Assembly: GCF_022601875.1 (NCBI RefSeq)
Contig: NZ_JAKVIP010000015.1
Location: 54,522 to 118,521, forward strand
Origin: Chryseobacterium sp. SSA4.19
GTDB lineage: Bacteria > Bacteroidota > Bacteroidia > Flavobacteriales > Weeksellaceae
Reading direction: 5' to 3'
Length of the DNA: 64,000 bases
Positions 55,367 to 63,922 of this stretch are shown here, in pieces. Made by a program: the position numbers and the translations under genes. Below the pieces are notes generated by a model that had not been told where the DNA came from, ran no database searches, and saw only the letters and a list, made by a program, of their open reading frames with translations. The first letter of the stretch is position 1; every line of letters starts with the position of its first letter.

Positions 55367-55393
55367 AAAAGCGGCAAAAACTTTGCCGCTTTT
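55367..55393. terminator. Terminator after the foldase gene
   Basis: A 12-bp perfect stem AAAAGCGGCAAA / TTTGCCGCTTTT with a 3-nt loop, 27 nt after the foldase stop on the minus strand and before the MCE gene. Confidence 0.88.
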
Positions 55394-55420
55394 CTATCTT
55401 TATAATAATTATTTTTTTTA

Positions 55421-57565
55421 TTACTGCTGAGAACCTAATTTGTTCCAGATTTCAATTCTGTAATCATCGATATCAGCATTATCCTGAAGACTCTTTAACC
55501 AAGCCTGTCCGAACATCCCTCCGTTTCTCTGCGTAACAGATTCTGTAAATTGTTTAAGATCTCCGGGTTGCTTGTTTATTGTTTCATTCTTCTTGATCAG
55601 AACATATACACCGGTACCGCCTTCAACAGGATTAGAAAGCTTACCTTTCTGAACTCCGAATGCCGCACCTGCAACTTTAGGCTCCATAGATCCTGCTACT
55701 GAAGGATTTAATAAATTAACCTGCGCCGACTGTTTTGTCGTTCCAAATTGCTTGGCAATCTGATCCAGATTTTCTGCTTTACCGATTTTCTCAGAAATCT
55801 GTTTTGCCGCTAATTTATTTTTTACGACAACTTCAATCTGATCTCTTACCGATTCAGGATCTGCGCTTCCTTTTGCCTGCTTACCATTTAAGTAAACCAC
55901 CACTTTATCTCCTGTTCCGTCTACGGTAAATAATTCAGTATCGCCTTTTTCTCTCTTTTTATCAAAAGCCCATGCCAGGATTTCCGGATCTTTTTCTGTC
56001 CCTAAACCTTGAAGCTGACCGTCAAATCTCTTAGCCTGTTTTGGATTAGAGAACTGATAGTTTGCTTTCTTTGCAATATTTACGAAATCATTAAAGGATT
56101 TCCCCTGAACCTGCTGAACAAATCGGCTTGCTTTCTTGTTTACCTCCGCTTCCGTTGCATCAGAAGGCTTCACCGCTTTTACCAGATTAGCCACTTTATA
56201 GCTCATGGCTCCCGGTTTTTTATCTTCAATATTAATGATATGATATCCGAACTGAGTTTCTACTACACCAGTAGCCCCCTTAGGATTGTTTGCTAAATAC
56301 GTTAAGAATTCAGGAACAAATGGCGTTTCAGGAGTAGTCCATCCTAAGCTTCCACCTTGAGCAGCAGAACTTGGGTCATTGGATAATTTAAGGAATTCTG
56401 TAAATTTACCAGGATTTGCTTTTACTACAGCTCCAATAGAATCGGCCAGTTTTTTAGCCTGTTCTTTGGATCTTGTAACACCTTCTCCCGCAGGGCTTCC
56501 TTTGAAAGCAATCAGGATGTGTCTTGACAATGTAGAATCTGAAGTCTTTTTATCTAAAAGTTTGGACACTACATAGAAGTTCTGTTCTTTATAAGGACCG
56601 AAAGTCTGCCCGATGGCAGCAGATGGAACCTGTGCCTGAATAGTCTGTGGCAACTGATTCGGCTTCATATATTGAGGATTGTAAGGCATATCAGAATTTG
56701 CCATAACGAACATGGAATCGTTCTTTGTATTCTGGAAATTTTCAGTGCCTCCGCTCGCATCAGTTCCTCCGGAAAATAATTTATTGATTTCTTTCTGCGC
56801 TGCAGCATCATCCGCCGCACTTGGCTGAGAAGGGAAATAGACTACACCAATATTTCTGCTTTCTTCAGCTTTGAACATGATAGGATGCTGCTTGATATAG
56901 TTTGCCAGATCTTCAGTAGTAACTTTGATATTGTTTTTTTGAAGATAAGTTGCATAATCAATTTTTACAAAGTCAATATCAGCTAATTGATCTCTTTGCT
57001 TCATTAATTCTTCAGCTTCTTTTTTACCTGTGGTAATCCCTGTGGAGATGTTTGCGAACACCTGTCTCGCCATCAATCTGTATTCAATAGATTTTCTGGT
57101 TTTCAACCATTGGTTATACCCTTCAGGAGAAGCGGCTTTCATCTCTTCTATCTGTTTTTTAAGCTCCTGGGTCTTAAAATTACCTTTCTCATCGAAAAAC
57201 TGCTTCTGCTGGGCAAACATCTGATCATACTGGATCTGGTTCCAGAAATAATCTTCCGTCATTTCAAAGCCCATTTTCTCGAATTGCTGTTTAATCAGTT
57301 TCGACTGTACAAGCAGCTGCCAGGCCTGCTCTTCAAGACCTGTTTTTGGCTGACCCTGTTGATCTGCCTGCTGTTGTAATACGAAAAGCTGATCATTAAA
57401 CTCCTCACGGGTAATTTTCTCGCCATTTACTTTTCCTAAAACATCAGGATTTTTACCAAAAACCTTATCAATACTTTCGGGGTTTACAAGGAACGCCAAA
57501 AGCGCCAATGCAATTACTCCCATCAAAAGCCAAGGCCTACTCCTAATTTGTCCTAAAATTGCCAT
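55421..57565 (-). CDS. PpiD/SurA-like periplasmic peptidyl-prolyl isomerase
   Basis: A 714-aa membrane-anchored foldase. A single N-terminal helix (WLLMGVIALALLAFLVNPES) is followed by a SurA-N-like chaperone region (VLGKVNGEKITREEFNDQLF, residues about 40-180). A parvulin (PpiC) domain at about 340-450 has SRHILIAFKGSP and SAAQGGSLGWTTPETPFVPEF. A long C-terminal region ends in a second, diverged parvulin-like part. It aids folding of outer-membrane proteins. It is a monocistronic unit ended by a terminator and divergent from lon. Confidence 0.93.
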   Translation of the reverse strand: MAILGQIRSRPWLLMGVIALALLAFLVNPESIDKVFGKNPDVLGKVNGEKITREEFNDQLFVLQQQADQQGQPKTGLEEQAWQLLVQSKLIKQQFEKMGFEMTEDYFWNQIQYDQMFAQQKQFFDEKGNFKTQELKKQIEEMKAASPEGYNQWLKTRKSIEYRLMARQVFANISTGITTGKKEAEELMKQRDQLADIDFVKIDYATYLQKNNIKVTTEDLANYIKQHPIMFKAEESRNIGVVYFPSQPSAADDAAAQKEINKLFSGGTDASGGTENFQNTKNDSMFVMANSDMPYNPQYMKPNQLPQTIQAQVPSAAIGQTFGPYKEQNFYVVSKLLDKKTSDSTLSRHILIAFKGSPAGEGVTRSKEQAKKLADSIGAVVKANPGKFTEFLKLSNDPSSAAQGGSLGWTTPETPFVPEFLTYLANNPKGATGVVETQFGYHIINIEDKKPGAMSYKVANLVKAVKPSDATEAEVNKKASRFVQQVQGKSFNDFVNIAKKANYQFSNPKQAKRFDGQLQGLGTEKDPEILAWAFDKKREKGDTELFTVDGTGDKVVVYLNGKQAKGSADPESVRDQIEVVVKNKLAAKQISEKIGKAENLDQIAKQFGTTKQSAQVNLLNPSVAGSMEPKVAGAAFGVQKGKLSNPVEGGTGVYVLIKKNETINKQPGDLKQFTESVTQRNGGMFGQAWLKSLQDNADIDDYRIEIWNKLGSQQ

Positions 57566-57657
57566 TATATAAATTATAGTTTTTTATCAGTGTGCGAAAA
57601 TACACATTTTTAAGAAATTACGGAAATCGAAGTTCTTTTTTTAATTTTTTAAATTTT

Positions 57658-57680
57658 AAATTTCCAAAAAAAGGAAATTT
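57658..57680. repeat. Short inverted repeat in the foldase-lon gap
   Basis: AAATTTCC / GGAAATTT, 8 bp around a seven-A spacer, followed by TTTTTTTTT at 57686-57694 on the plus strand. It looks like a terminator with no gene upstream of it on that strand. The rest of this 259-bp gap holds the lon control sites. Confidence 0.5.
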
Positions 57681-57698
57681 TGACCTTTTTTTTTGCAG

Positions 57699-57714
57699 AA
57701 AAGCAAATGGCATA
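57699..57714 (+). promoter_or_regulatory. Possible sigma-54-like promoter element before lon
   Basis: TGGCAT-N5-TTGT resembles the sigma-54 -24/-12 pattern TGGCAC-N5-TTGCA, with the -12 GC changed to GT. It lies about 110 nt before the lon start. This is a weak match seen by eye. Confidence 0.25.
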
Positions 57715-57799
57715 AGTCTTGTGCAACCTTAGCCCTCATGATATTTTATCTTTATTATCAAACATATGATAAAATTTCACGTTAACGAATTAAAACGAC

Positions 57800-57816
57800 A
57801 ATGACAATTTGTCATT
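57800..57816. promoter_or_regulatory. Palindrome at the lon start, possible operator
   Basis: AATGACAA-T-TTGTCATT, an exact 8+8 inverted repeat ending 9 nt before the lon ATG at 57825. Its left half contains the upstream in-frame ATG at 57801. Confidence 0.45.
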
Positions 57817-57824
57817 TGATTACT

Positions 57825-60230
57825 ATGACAGAATTTGAAGATATTAGTTTAGAAGAAATGATAAGTGACGGATTTGATATTGTAGCTGAAGAAATCAGTC
57901 TTTCTGACCTTTCGGAGACAGAGAAAAATTCCGGCCAAAAAATATTTCCTATCCTTCCTGTAAGAAATATGGTCATGTTTCCCAATGTGGTCATGCCTAT
58001 TACGGCAGGAAGAAAAACCTCCATCCAGCTTTTAGAAGAAGCCCAGAGCAATGGTGACCTGATCGGTATTGTAAGCCAGAAGAATTCAGACCTTGAACAG
58101 CCCGCTGAAAAAGATATGTATCTGACAGGCACCCTAGCCAAAATTATTAAAATTATTAAGCTTCCCGAAGGCAATATTACGGCCATTACAAAGGGATTTC
58201 ACAGATTTAAGATTAAAAAAATTGTTGAAACCCAGCCATATTTTAAAGCGGAAATTTCAAAATTAAAAGAAACAAGGCCTAAGAATCAAGAGGAATATGA
58301 AGCTTTACTGGAAAATGTAAAAGATCTGGCTTTAAAGATTATTGAGCTTGATCCCAATATCCCGAATGCAGCTAATTTTGCTATAAAAAACATCAATAAT
58401 AATGATGATCTTCTGAATTTCATCTGTACAAATGCCAATTTCCCTTCTTCTCAGAAACAGAAGCTTCTGGAGGAAAAAAACCTAATGGAAAGGGCCAACA
58501 AGTGCTATGAAATGATGCATGAAGATTTCAGAAAACTGGAACTTAGAAATCAGATTCACCAGAAGACCTCCAAAGATCTTGACAAGCAGCAAAGAGAATA
58601 TTTTCTTAACCAGCAGATCAGAACCATTCAGGAAGAACTCGGTGGCGGGCCTGAAAACGATGTGGAGGAACTGATTGTAAAAGCGAGAAAAAAGAAATGG
58701 AATGAAGAAGTAGAAGAACACTTCCAGAAAGAAATCAACAGATTACAACGTCAAAATCCAAATTCTCCGGACTATAATGTTCAGAGAAATTACCTGGATT
58801 TTTTTACGGATCTCCCATGGGATACTTTTACCAAAGATACTTTTGACATTGAAAAAGCTCAAAAGATTTTGGATAAAGCCCATTTCGGACTGGAAGATAT
58901 TAAGAAAAGGATTTTGGAACACATGGCGGTTCTGAAACTTAAAAACAACATGAAATCTCCCATTCTATTATTGGTAGGACCTCCGGGAGTCGGAAAAACC
59001 TCATTGGGCAAATCTGTTGCTGACGCATTGGGAAGAAAATATGTCCGCGTTTCATTGGGCGGACTTCACGATGAGAGCGAAATCCGCGGCCATAGAAAAA
59101 CGTATATCGGGGCAATGGCAGGAAGGATTCTGCAGTCCATTAAAAAATCAGGGACATCCAATCCAGTAATTGTTCTGGATGAAATTGATAAAGTAGGAAA
59201 GGGAATGCATGGAGACCCGAGTTCCGCACTTCTTGAGGTGCTTGATCCTGAACAGAATAAATCATTTTACGATAACTTCCTGGAGATGGGTTATGACTTA
59301 TCTAAAGTGATGTTTATCGCAACAGCCAATTCTTTATCTACCATTCAGACCCCATTACTGGACAGAATGGAGATTATTCAAATTTCAGGATATACCCTGG
59401 AAGAAAAAAGTGAAATTGCGAAAAGGCATTTGATAAAGAAACAGCAGGAAGAAAATGGTTTGGATTCAAAATCCTTTAAACTCGGGAATGCTGAATTAAA
59501 ACATATTATAGAAGCCCATACTTCAGAAAGCGGTGTAAGGACTTTGGAAAAAAGAATTGCTGCGGTGGCCCGCTGGGTGGCCTTACAGACAGCTCTTGTA
59601 AAAGAGTATGATTCGAAAATATCAGTCGGGAAAATTGATGAGATCCTTGGTGTCCCAAGACCGAAAAGCCTTTCTGAACTTACCGATGTTCCTGGCGTAG
59701 TAACAGGCCTTGCCTGGACAAGTGTAGGCGGAGATATTTTATTTATCGAAAGTATTACCAGCAATGGAAAAGGCACACTGACCATGACCGGAAACCTGGG
59801 AACCGTCATGAAAGAATCTGCTACAATTGCTTTAGAATACATCAAGGCGAAACATGATGAATTGGGACTTGCGCAGGATGATCTTGAAAAGAAAAACATC
59901 CACGTCCATGTTCCTGAAGGAGCAACTCCGAAAGACGGTCCGTCTGCAGGGATTGCTATGCTTACTTCAATGGTATCTTCCTTTAAAAATAAAAAGGTAA
60001 AACCGCATCTTGCCATGACCGGTGAGATCACATTAAGAGGAAAAGTGCTTCCTGTGGGCGGAATTAAAGAAAAACTTCTGGCGGCAACAAGAGCTGGAAT
60101 CAAAGAAGTTATTCTTTGTGAGGCCAACAGAAAAGATGTAGAAGAAATCAAAAAGGATTACCTGAAAGATCTTACGGTTTATTATGTAAACTGGATGAAC
60201 GAAGTTCTCGAACTGGCTATTGAAAAATAA
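57825..60230 (+). CDS. lon: ATP-dependent Lon protease
   Basis: Cytosolic AAA+ serine protease that removes misfolded and regulatory proteins. The LON substrate domain is at about 45-240 (FPILPVRNMVMFPNVVMPIT), followed by a helical linker. AAA+ Walker A GPPGVGKTSLG and Walker B IVLDEIDK come next, then the protease domain with the Ser-Lys dyad in KDGPSAGIAMLTS and GGIKEKLLAATRAG. I chose ATG 57825 (MTEFEDISLEEM), because upstream residues from ATG 57801 (MTICHLIT) are out of family character. The N-terminal 35 residues are acidic. 801 aa. Confidence 0.97.
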   Translation: MTEFEDISLEEMISDGFDIVAEEISLSDLSETEKNSGQKIFPILPVRNMVMFPNVVMPITAGRKTSIQLLEEAQSNGDLIGIVSQKNSDLEQPAEKDMYLTGTLAKIIKIIKLPEGNITAITKGFHRFKIKKIVETQPYFKAEISKLKETRPKNQEEYEALLENVKDLALKIIELDPNIPNAANFAIKNINNNDDLLNFICTNANFPSSQKQKLLEEKNLMERANKCYEMMHEDFRKLELRNQIHQKTSKDLDKQQREYFLNQQIRTIQEELGGGPENDVEELIVKARKKKWNEEVEEHFQKEINRLQRQNPNSPDYNVQRNYLDFFTDLPWDTFTKDTFDIEKAQKILDKAHFGLEDIKKRILEHMAVLKLKNNMKSPILLLVGPPGVGKTSLGKSVADALGRKYVRVSLGGLHDESEIRGHRKTYIGAMAGRILQSIKKSGTSNPVIVLDEIDKVGKGMHGDPSSALLEVLDPEQNKSFYDNFLEMGYDLSKVMFIATANSLSTIQTPLLDRMEIIQISGYTLEEKSEIAKRHLIKKQQEENGLDSKSFKLGNAELKHIIEAHTSESGVRTLEKRIAAVARWVALQTALVKEYDSKISVGKIDEILGVPRPKSLSELTDVPGVVTGLAWTSVGGDILFIESITSNGKGTLTMTGNLGTVMKESATIALEYIKAKHDELGLAQDDLEKKNIHVHVPEGATPKDGPSAGIAMLTSMVSSFKNKKVKPHLAMTGEITLRGKVLPVGGIKEKLLAATRAGIKEVILCEANRKDVEEIKKDYLKDLTVYYVNWMNEVLELAIEK

Positions 60231-60251
60231 TTCATATCACAAGATTCTTCA

Positions 60252-60286
60252 CATAAACACGTCTCAGATCAAGGCGTGTTTTTTAC
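60252..60286 (+). terminator. Rho-independent terminator after lon
   Basis: AAACACGTCT / AGGCGTGTTT stem (10 bp with one G-T pair), 7-nt loop CAGATCA, then TTTTAC. It lies 25 nt past the lon stop. Confidence 0.75.
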
Positions 60287-60410
60287 TTTTAGACAGTCTG
60301 TTAGCATTTTAAAAATGTGGCATAGAATTTTCTAAGGTCTTGAAGAAATCAGCGAATTAAATTTAATCTTTTTCGAAGGGTTTTATTATTTTTACATAAC
60401 ATTGAAAATT

Positions 60411-61523
60411 ATGAATCTACTTCGGCTTCCTTTTCTTGTCAAACTTACGCTTGTTACCATATCTATTCTGGGAATCGGTTATCTTTTAGCATTGGGACAA
60501 AGCATCTTAGCCCCTTTTTTTCTGGCTTTTTTAATGGCCATGCTTTTTCTTCCTGCGGCTAATTTTATGGAACAGAAACTAAGGTTCACAAGATCATTCT
60601 CTACCATTACATCAGTTTTAATAATGTTGATGATGTTAACGGGAATGGTTTATTTCTTTGGATCACAGCTATCGGATTTCAGTAAAGATATTCCGCATCT
60701 CAGAGTTCAGTTTACTTCTGTTTTCAATGATCTCCAGCATTGGGTTTCAAAAACTTTTCATGTTAGAATTGATGAACAATTGACCTATCTGGATCAAGGA
60801 CTGAGCAAACTTCTTTCTTCTTCAGGAGTGATCTTAGGTTTTACTTTCGGGCTTTTTTCAACAGGCCTGGGCTTTATTGTTTTCTTTCTTCTTTTTTTCA
60901 TTTTCATTTTGAATTACAGACGGGTTTTAAATAATTTTATCGTGTCCGTTTTTAATGAAAAGCATAAGGCCAGTGTTCAGGAAGTAGTAAGCGAAGTAAG
61001 GATTATGACTAAAAAATATATTGTCGGACTTTGCCTGCAGGTTTTAATTGTTTCGGTTCTTACCTCAACGTTGCTAACAATCTTAGGTGTTAAATATGCA
61101 ATTCTGCTAGGCGTTTTAACAGGTCTGCTGAATGTTATTCCTTATTTGGGAATCTGTATTGCCCTTTTGATTTCATGCTTTATTGCTTTTGCAACCTCTA
61201 CACCCTCTACTTGTATTTATGTTCTTATCGGATACATCGGGGTTCATATTGTTGACGGAAATATTATTCTACCTTTTGTAGTGGGATCAAAAGTGAAAAT
61301 CAATGCGCTTTTTTCATTTTTGGGCATTATCATTGGCGAGCATCTGTGGGGAATTGCAGGGATGTTCTTATGTATTCCGGCCATTGCCATTCTTAAAATT
61401 ATTTTTGAAAGAGTGGATGGATTACAGCCTTGGGGGAAACTGCTTGGAGAAGAAGAAAAGCCTGACAAGAAGAAAAAGAGCTATAAGCTATCAAAGAACA
61501 TTACACTGAAAGAAATGGATTAG
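60411..61523 (+). CDS. AI-2E family transporter-like membrane protein
   Basis: A 370-aa protein of the AI-2E transporter (PerM/TqsA-like) family with about seven helices. Characteristic parts are the long soluble loop after helix 3 (SKDIPHLRVQFTSVFND...LSKLLSS), the block GVLTGLLNVIPYLG and VDGNIILPFVVGSKVKINALFSFLGIIIG, followed by GIAGMFLCIPAIAI. Family members export autoinducer-2 or act as Na+/H+ antiporters; the substrate here is not known. A TTG three codons upstream exists, but ATG 60411 gives the natural start. A Lys-rich tail ends the protein. Confidence 0.9.
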   Translation: MNLLRLPFLVKLTLVTISILGIGYLLALGQSILAPFFLAFLMAMLFLPAANFMEQKLRFTRSFSTITSVLIMLMMLTGMVYFFGSQLSDFSKDIPHLRVQFTSVFNDLQHWVSKTFHVRIDEQLTYLDQGLSKLLSSSGVILGFTFGLFSTGLGFIVFFLLFFIFILNYRRVLNNFIVSVFNEKHKASVQEVVSEVRIMTKKYIVGLCLQVLIVSVLTSTLLTILGVKYAILLGVLTGLLNVIPYLGICIALLISCFIAFATSTPSTCIYVLIGYIGVHIVDGNIILPFVVGSKVKINALFSFLGIIIGEHLWGIAGMFLCIPAIAILKIIFERVDGLQPWGKLLGEEEKPDKKKKSYKLSKNITLKEMD

Positions 61524-61594
61524 TGATGAATTTTGAGTGATCAATTTGTTTCGCACATCAAGTTTAAGCCTTCAAGAGTATTTTTAACATAAAG

Positions 61595-61622
61595 AAGCCT
61601 TCAAGTTCAATTGAAGGCTTTT
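61595..61622. terminator. Bidirectional terminator between the AI-2E gene and the GG-leader peptide gene
   Basis: AAGCCTTCAA / TTGAAGGCTT, 10 bp with a 6-nt loop and a following TT run, between converging genes. A third partial copy of AAGCCTTCAAG lies at 61566-61576. Confidence 0.8.
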
Positions 61623-61628
61623 GAGTTC

Positions 61629-61874
61629 TTATAACGCACAAAGTGGCTGTAATCCGTTCGGGCAAGTCTGATCACAAGGAATATATGACTGACTGTCCGG
61701 GCAGTAACCTACCGGATCTCCAGGATTACCAGGACCTCCGGGACCGTATAAACAAGGATGACCGGCAGGAATTTTGCACGGACATCCTTCAGGACCGATA
61801 TCACAGATCTGTTCCTTTCCACCTTTAATTTCTCTTAAATCATGACGATTCAATTTTTTAAGATTTCTCAACAT
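61629..61874 (-). CDS. GG-leader peptide precursor, Cys-rich (bacteriocin-like)
   Basis: An 81-aa peptide. Residues 1-19 (MLRNLKKLNRHDLREIKGG) form a double-glycine leader of the Bacteroidota type (LKKLxRxxLxxIxGG), normally cut by a C39-peptidase ABC exporter. The 62-residue core has eight Cys and a Gly/Pro-rich collagen-like centre (GPGGPGNPGDPVG). No exporter, immunity or modification gene lies in this window. Similar solitary 'bacteriocin-like' genes are known in Chryseobacterium, with unclear function. A TATATTTG -7 element precedes it. It could be a secreted signal, antimicrobial or disulfide-bonded peptide. Confidence 0.8.
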   Translation of the reverse strand: MLRNLKKLNRHDLREIKGGKEQICDIGPEGCPCKIPAGHPCLYGPGGPGNPGDPVGYCPDSQSYIPCDQTCPNGLQPLCAL

Positions 61875-61901
61875 AATATTTAGTTTTTAATTGTTGCAAA
61901 A

Positions 61902-61909
61902 CAAATATA
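61902..61909 (-). promoter_or_regulatory. -7 promoter element of the GG-leader peptide gene
   Basis: TATATTTG on the minus strand matches TAnnTTTG and lies about 28 nt before the ATG. No good -33 TTTG was found at the usual distance. Confidence 0.5.
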
Positions 61910-62029
61910 TAAAATCAAATAATACCACAGTTAAAATATTTCCCAAAATTGAGAGTCAATTAAAATCTTTATCATAAATAATTTTTGATTGTCTTAAAAT
62001 GTAAAACTTAAATTTTTATTGAAAAAAAA

Positions 62030-62037
62030 TAAATTTG
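62030..62037 (+). promoter_or_regulatory. -7 promoter element of the DoxX gene
   Basis: TAAATTTG matches TAnnTTTG, about 50 nt before the DoxX-family ATG at 62088. The -33 region is unclear (A/T-rich). Confidence 0.45.
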
Positions 62038-62087
62038 TTATATACCTACATTCATTATATTTTTAACTTTAATAAAAAATTTCACCC

Positions 62088-62465
62088 ATGAAAATCGTAA
62101 AATTTATCCTGTCACTTCTTTTTGGCTTAATGTTTATTAATGCCGGTTTAAACAAGTTTTTTAATTATATGCCAATGGAAAAACCTACTCCGGAACAAAT
62201 GAAAATCTTCAGTGCTTTCGACGAAATCCGCTGGCTGATGCCTCTTGTAGGAATTGTTGAAATAATTGGGGGCATACTTTTTATCTTTCCAAAAACGAGA
62301 GCGTTGGGAGCCATTGTTATTTTGCCGGTCATGGTAGGAATTGTAGCACATATATTCACACTGGATAAGTCAGAAATGGGCATGTCCATTGCCGGAGTGA
62401 TGTTTTTTATTAATCTTTGGATGATCATCGACAACAGAGAAAAATACAAACATCTGGTGAGTTGA
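62088..62465 (+). CDS. DoxX-family membrane protein
   Basis: A 125-aa protein with four predicted helices (first KIVKFILSLLFGLMFINAGLNK). The family block GLNKFFNYMP and the MPLVGIVEIIGGILFIFPKTRALGA region match DoxX-like proteins, which are small membrane proteins linked in some bacteria to thiosulfate:quinone oxidation or redox stress. Here the role is unknown. It is flanked by a long inverted repeat and a converging acyl-CoA dehydrogenase gene. Confidence 0.85.
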   Translation: MKIVKFILSLLFGLMFINAGLNKFFNYMPMEKPTPEQMKIFSAFDEIRWLMPLVGIVEIIGGILFIFPKTRALGAIVILPVMVGIVAHIFTLDKSEMGMSIAGVMFFINLWMIIDNREKYKHLVS

Positions 62466-62480
62466 TAAAATATGAATGAT

Positions 62481-62558
62481 AAATGGTCAATTGTTAATTT
62501 GCTTTATTTATCAATTTAAAAAATTCATTTGCAAAGAAAAATTCACAATTGACCATTT
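62481..62558. repeat. Long inverted repeat between DoxX and acyl-CoA dehydrogenase genes
   Basis: AAATGGTCAATTGT (62481-62494) and ACAATTGACCATTT (62545-62558) are exact 14-nt inverted copies, 50 nt apart. The spacer is A/T-rich with further TCAATT-like words. It lies between converging genes and may be a terminator or a dispersed intergenic repeat. Confidence 0.75.
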
Positions 62559-62563
62559 CGACA

Positions 62564-63922
62564 TTAAACAAATGCGCTGAAACCAGTAATGGATCTTCCT
62601 ACGATTAATGAGTTTATTTCTTTTGTTCCTTCATAGGAATAAATAGCTTCGGCATCCGCTACAAACCTTGCCACATCGTATTCCAACAGAATTCCGTTTC
62701 CACCCAGTACTTCCCGAGCTCTTGAAACAATATCCCGAGTTCTCAAGGTACAAAAGACTTTGGCTAAAGAAGCATGCTCATCTTTTAAAATTCCTTCATC
62801 CTGCATTTCAGAAAGCCTGAATACCATAGTTTGCATAGCCGTTAAATTGGACAGCATTTCTACAAGGTGTCCCTGAATCATCTGAAAAGAAGCAATGGGT
62901 TTACCGAACTGTTCTCTTTTCCTGGTATAATCCAAAGCACTTTCATAAGCTCCTCTTGCACAGCCTGTTGCCATCCACGCGACTCCTGCTCTTGTCATTC
63001 TTAAGACTTTTCCGGTATCTTTAAAAGAGTTGGCATTTTGCAGCCTGTTTTCTTCAGTAACAAGACAATCTGTTAACGTAATCAATCCGTTCTGAACAAT
63101 CCTCAGGGCCATTTTACCTTTAATTTTTTCAACAGCGTATCCGGGATTATCTTTTTCAACAATAAATCCTTTAACTTCTCCATCATCCAAATCCCTGGCC
63201 CAGATAATCACCAGATCAGCAAAGGTTGCATTTCCTATCCATTTTTTCTGGCCGTTTAAAACCCATCCTTCAGAAGTTTTTCGGCAAGTGACCGTTAAAC
63301 CTCCTGCCGCTCCGGAACCTACTTCGGGTTCCGTTAAGCCAAATGCACCGATTTTCTCAAACTTCTGCATTTGAGGAAGCCATTTCTGTTTTTGTTCTTC
63401 CGAGCCGCAGATATAAATAGATCCCATGGCCAGACCGGACTGCACACCGAAGAAAGTTGCTATAGAAGCATCAATCCTGGCCATTTCCATAGCAATAACA
63501 CCTTCCATCAGAAAAGGCATTCCCGGGCAGCCATATCCTTCATAAGTGACACCACAAATATTCAGTTTCTGAAATTTTGGGATCAGCTCATGAGGGAATT
63601 CATCTCTAAGCCAGTAATGATTGACCAGAGGTTTCACTTCTTTTTCCATAAAATCTCTTACTTTAAGCTGGATCTCACGCTGTTCCGGAGATAATGTATG
63701 ATAAATATCGTAGAAGTCACCATCGATAGGCGGAAGCTCTCTTTTCTTCTGATGAGGATCCAGCATTTTCATCATTCCTTTTAGCTGTTTCTCATCCAGC
63801 TTGGAAAAGTTTTCCATTAATTTTGGAAGATTCACCTTCTGAGAAATTTCACCCAGCTGGTCAAAGTCAATGGATTTAAATAATTCTATTGCGTTTCTGA
63901 TTTTGGAAAAAGTATTTGACAT
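62564..63922 (-). CDS. Acyl-CoA dehydrogenase (glutaryl-CoA dehydrogenase-like)
   Basis: FAD enzyme of 452 aa that oxidises acyl-CoA to 2-enoyl-CoA, passing electrons to ETF. The FAD/substrate signatures are FGLTEPEVGSGAAGG and GWVLNGQKKWIGNATFADLVI. The catalytic base is the Glu in IYSYEGTKEINSLIVGR, placed in the C-terminal domain as in glutaryl-CoA and medium-chain types. The N-terminus has an extra helical extension (IRNAIELFKSIDFDQLG). The glutaryl-CoA-like subgroup is my best guess; the decarboxylase function is not proven. The start is ATG 63922, with the upstream control region running off the window. Confidence 0.92.
   Translation of the reverse strand: MSNTFSKIRNAIELFKSIDFDQLGEISQKVNLPKLMENFSKLDEKQLKGMMKMLDPHQKKRELPPIDGDFYDIYHTLSPEQREIQLKVRDFMEKEVKPLVNHYWLRDEFPHELIPKFQKLNICGVTYEGYGCPGMPFLMEGVIAMEMARIDASIATFFGVQSGLAMGSIYICGSEEQKQKWLPQMQKFEKIGAFGLTEPEVGSGAAGGLTVTCRKTSEGWVLNGQKKWIGNATFADLVIIWARDLDDGEVKGFIVEKDNPGYAVEKIKGKMALRIVQNGLITLTDCLVTEENRLQNANSFKDTGKVLRMTRAGVAWMATGCARGAYESALDYTRKREQFGKPIASFQMIQGHLVEMLSNLTAMQTMVFRLSEMQDEGILKDEHASLAKVFCTLRTRDIVSRAREVLGGNGILLEYDVARFVADAEAIYSYEGTKEINSLIVGRSITGFSAFV

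Noticed and set aside
59378..60151. Long minus-strand open frame (257 codons) inside lon
   Set aside because: It is opposite the conserved protease domain of Lon; the Ser/Pro-rich product has no family look. Codon structure of the sense strand explains it.
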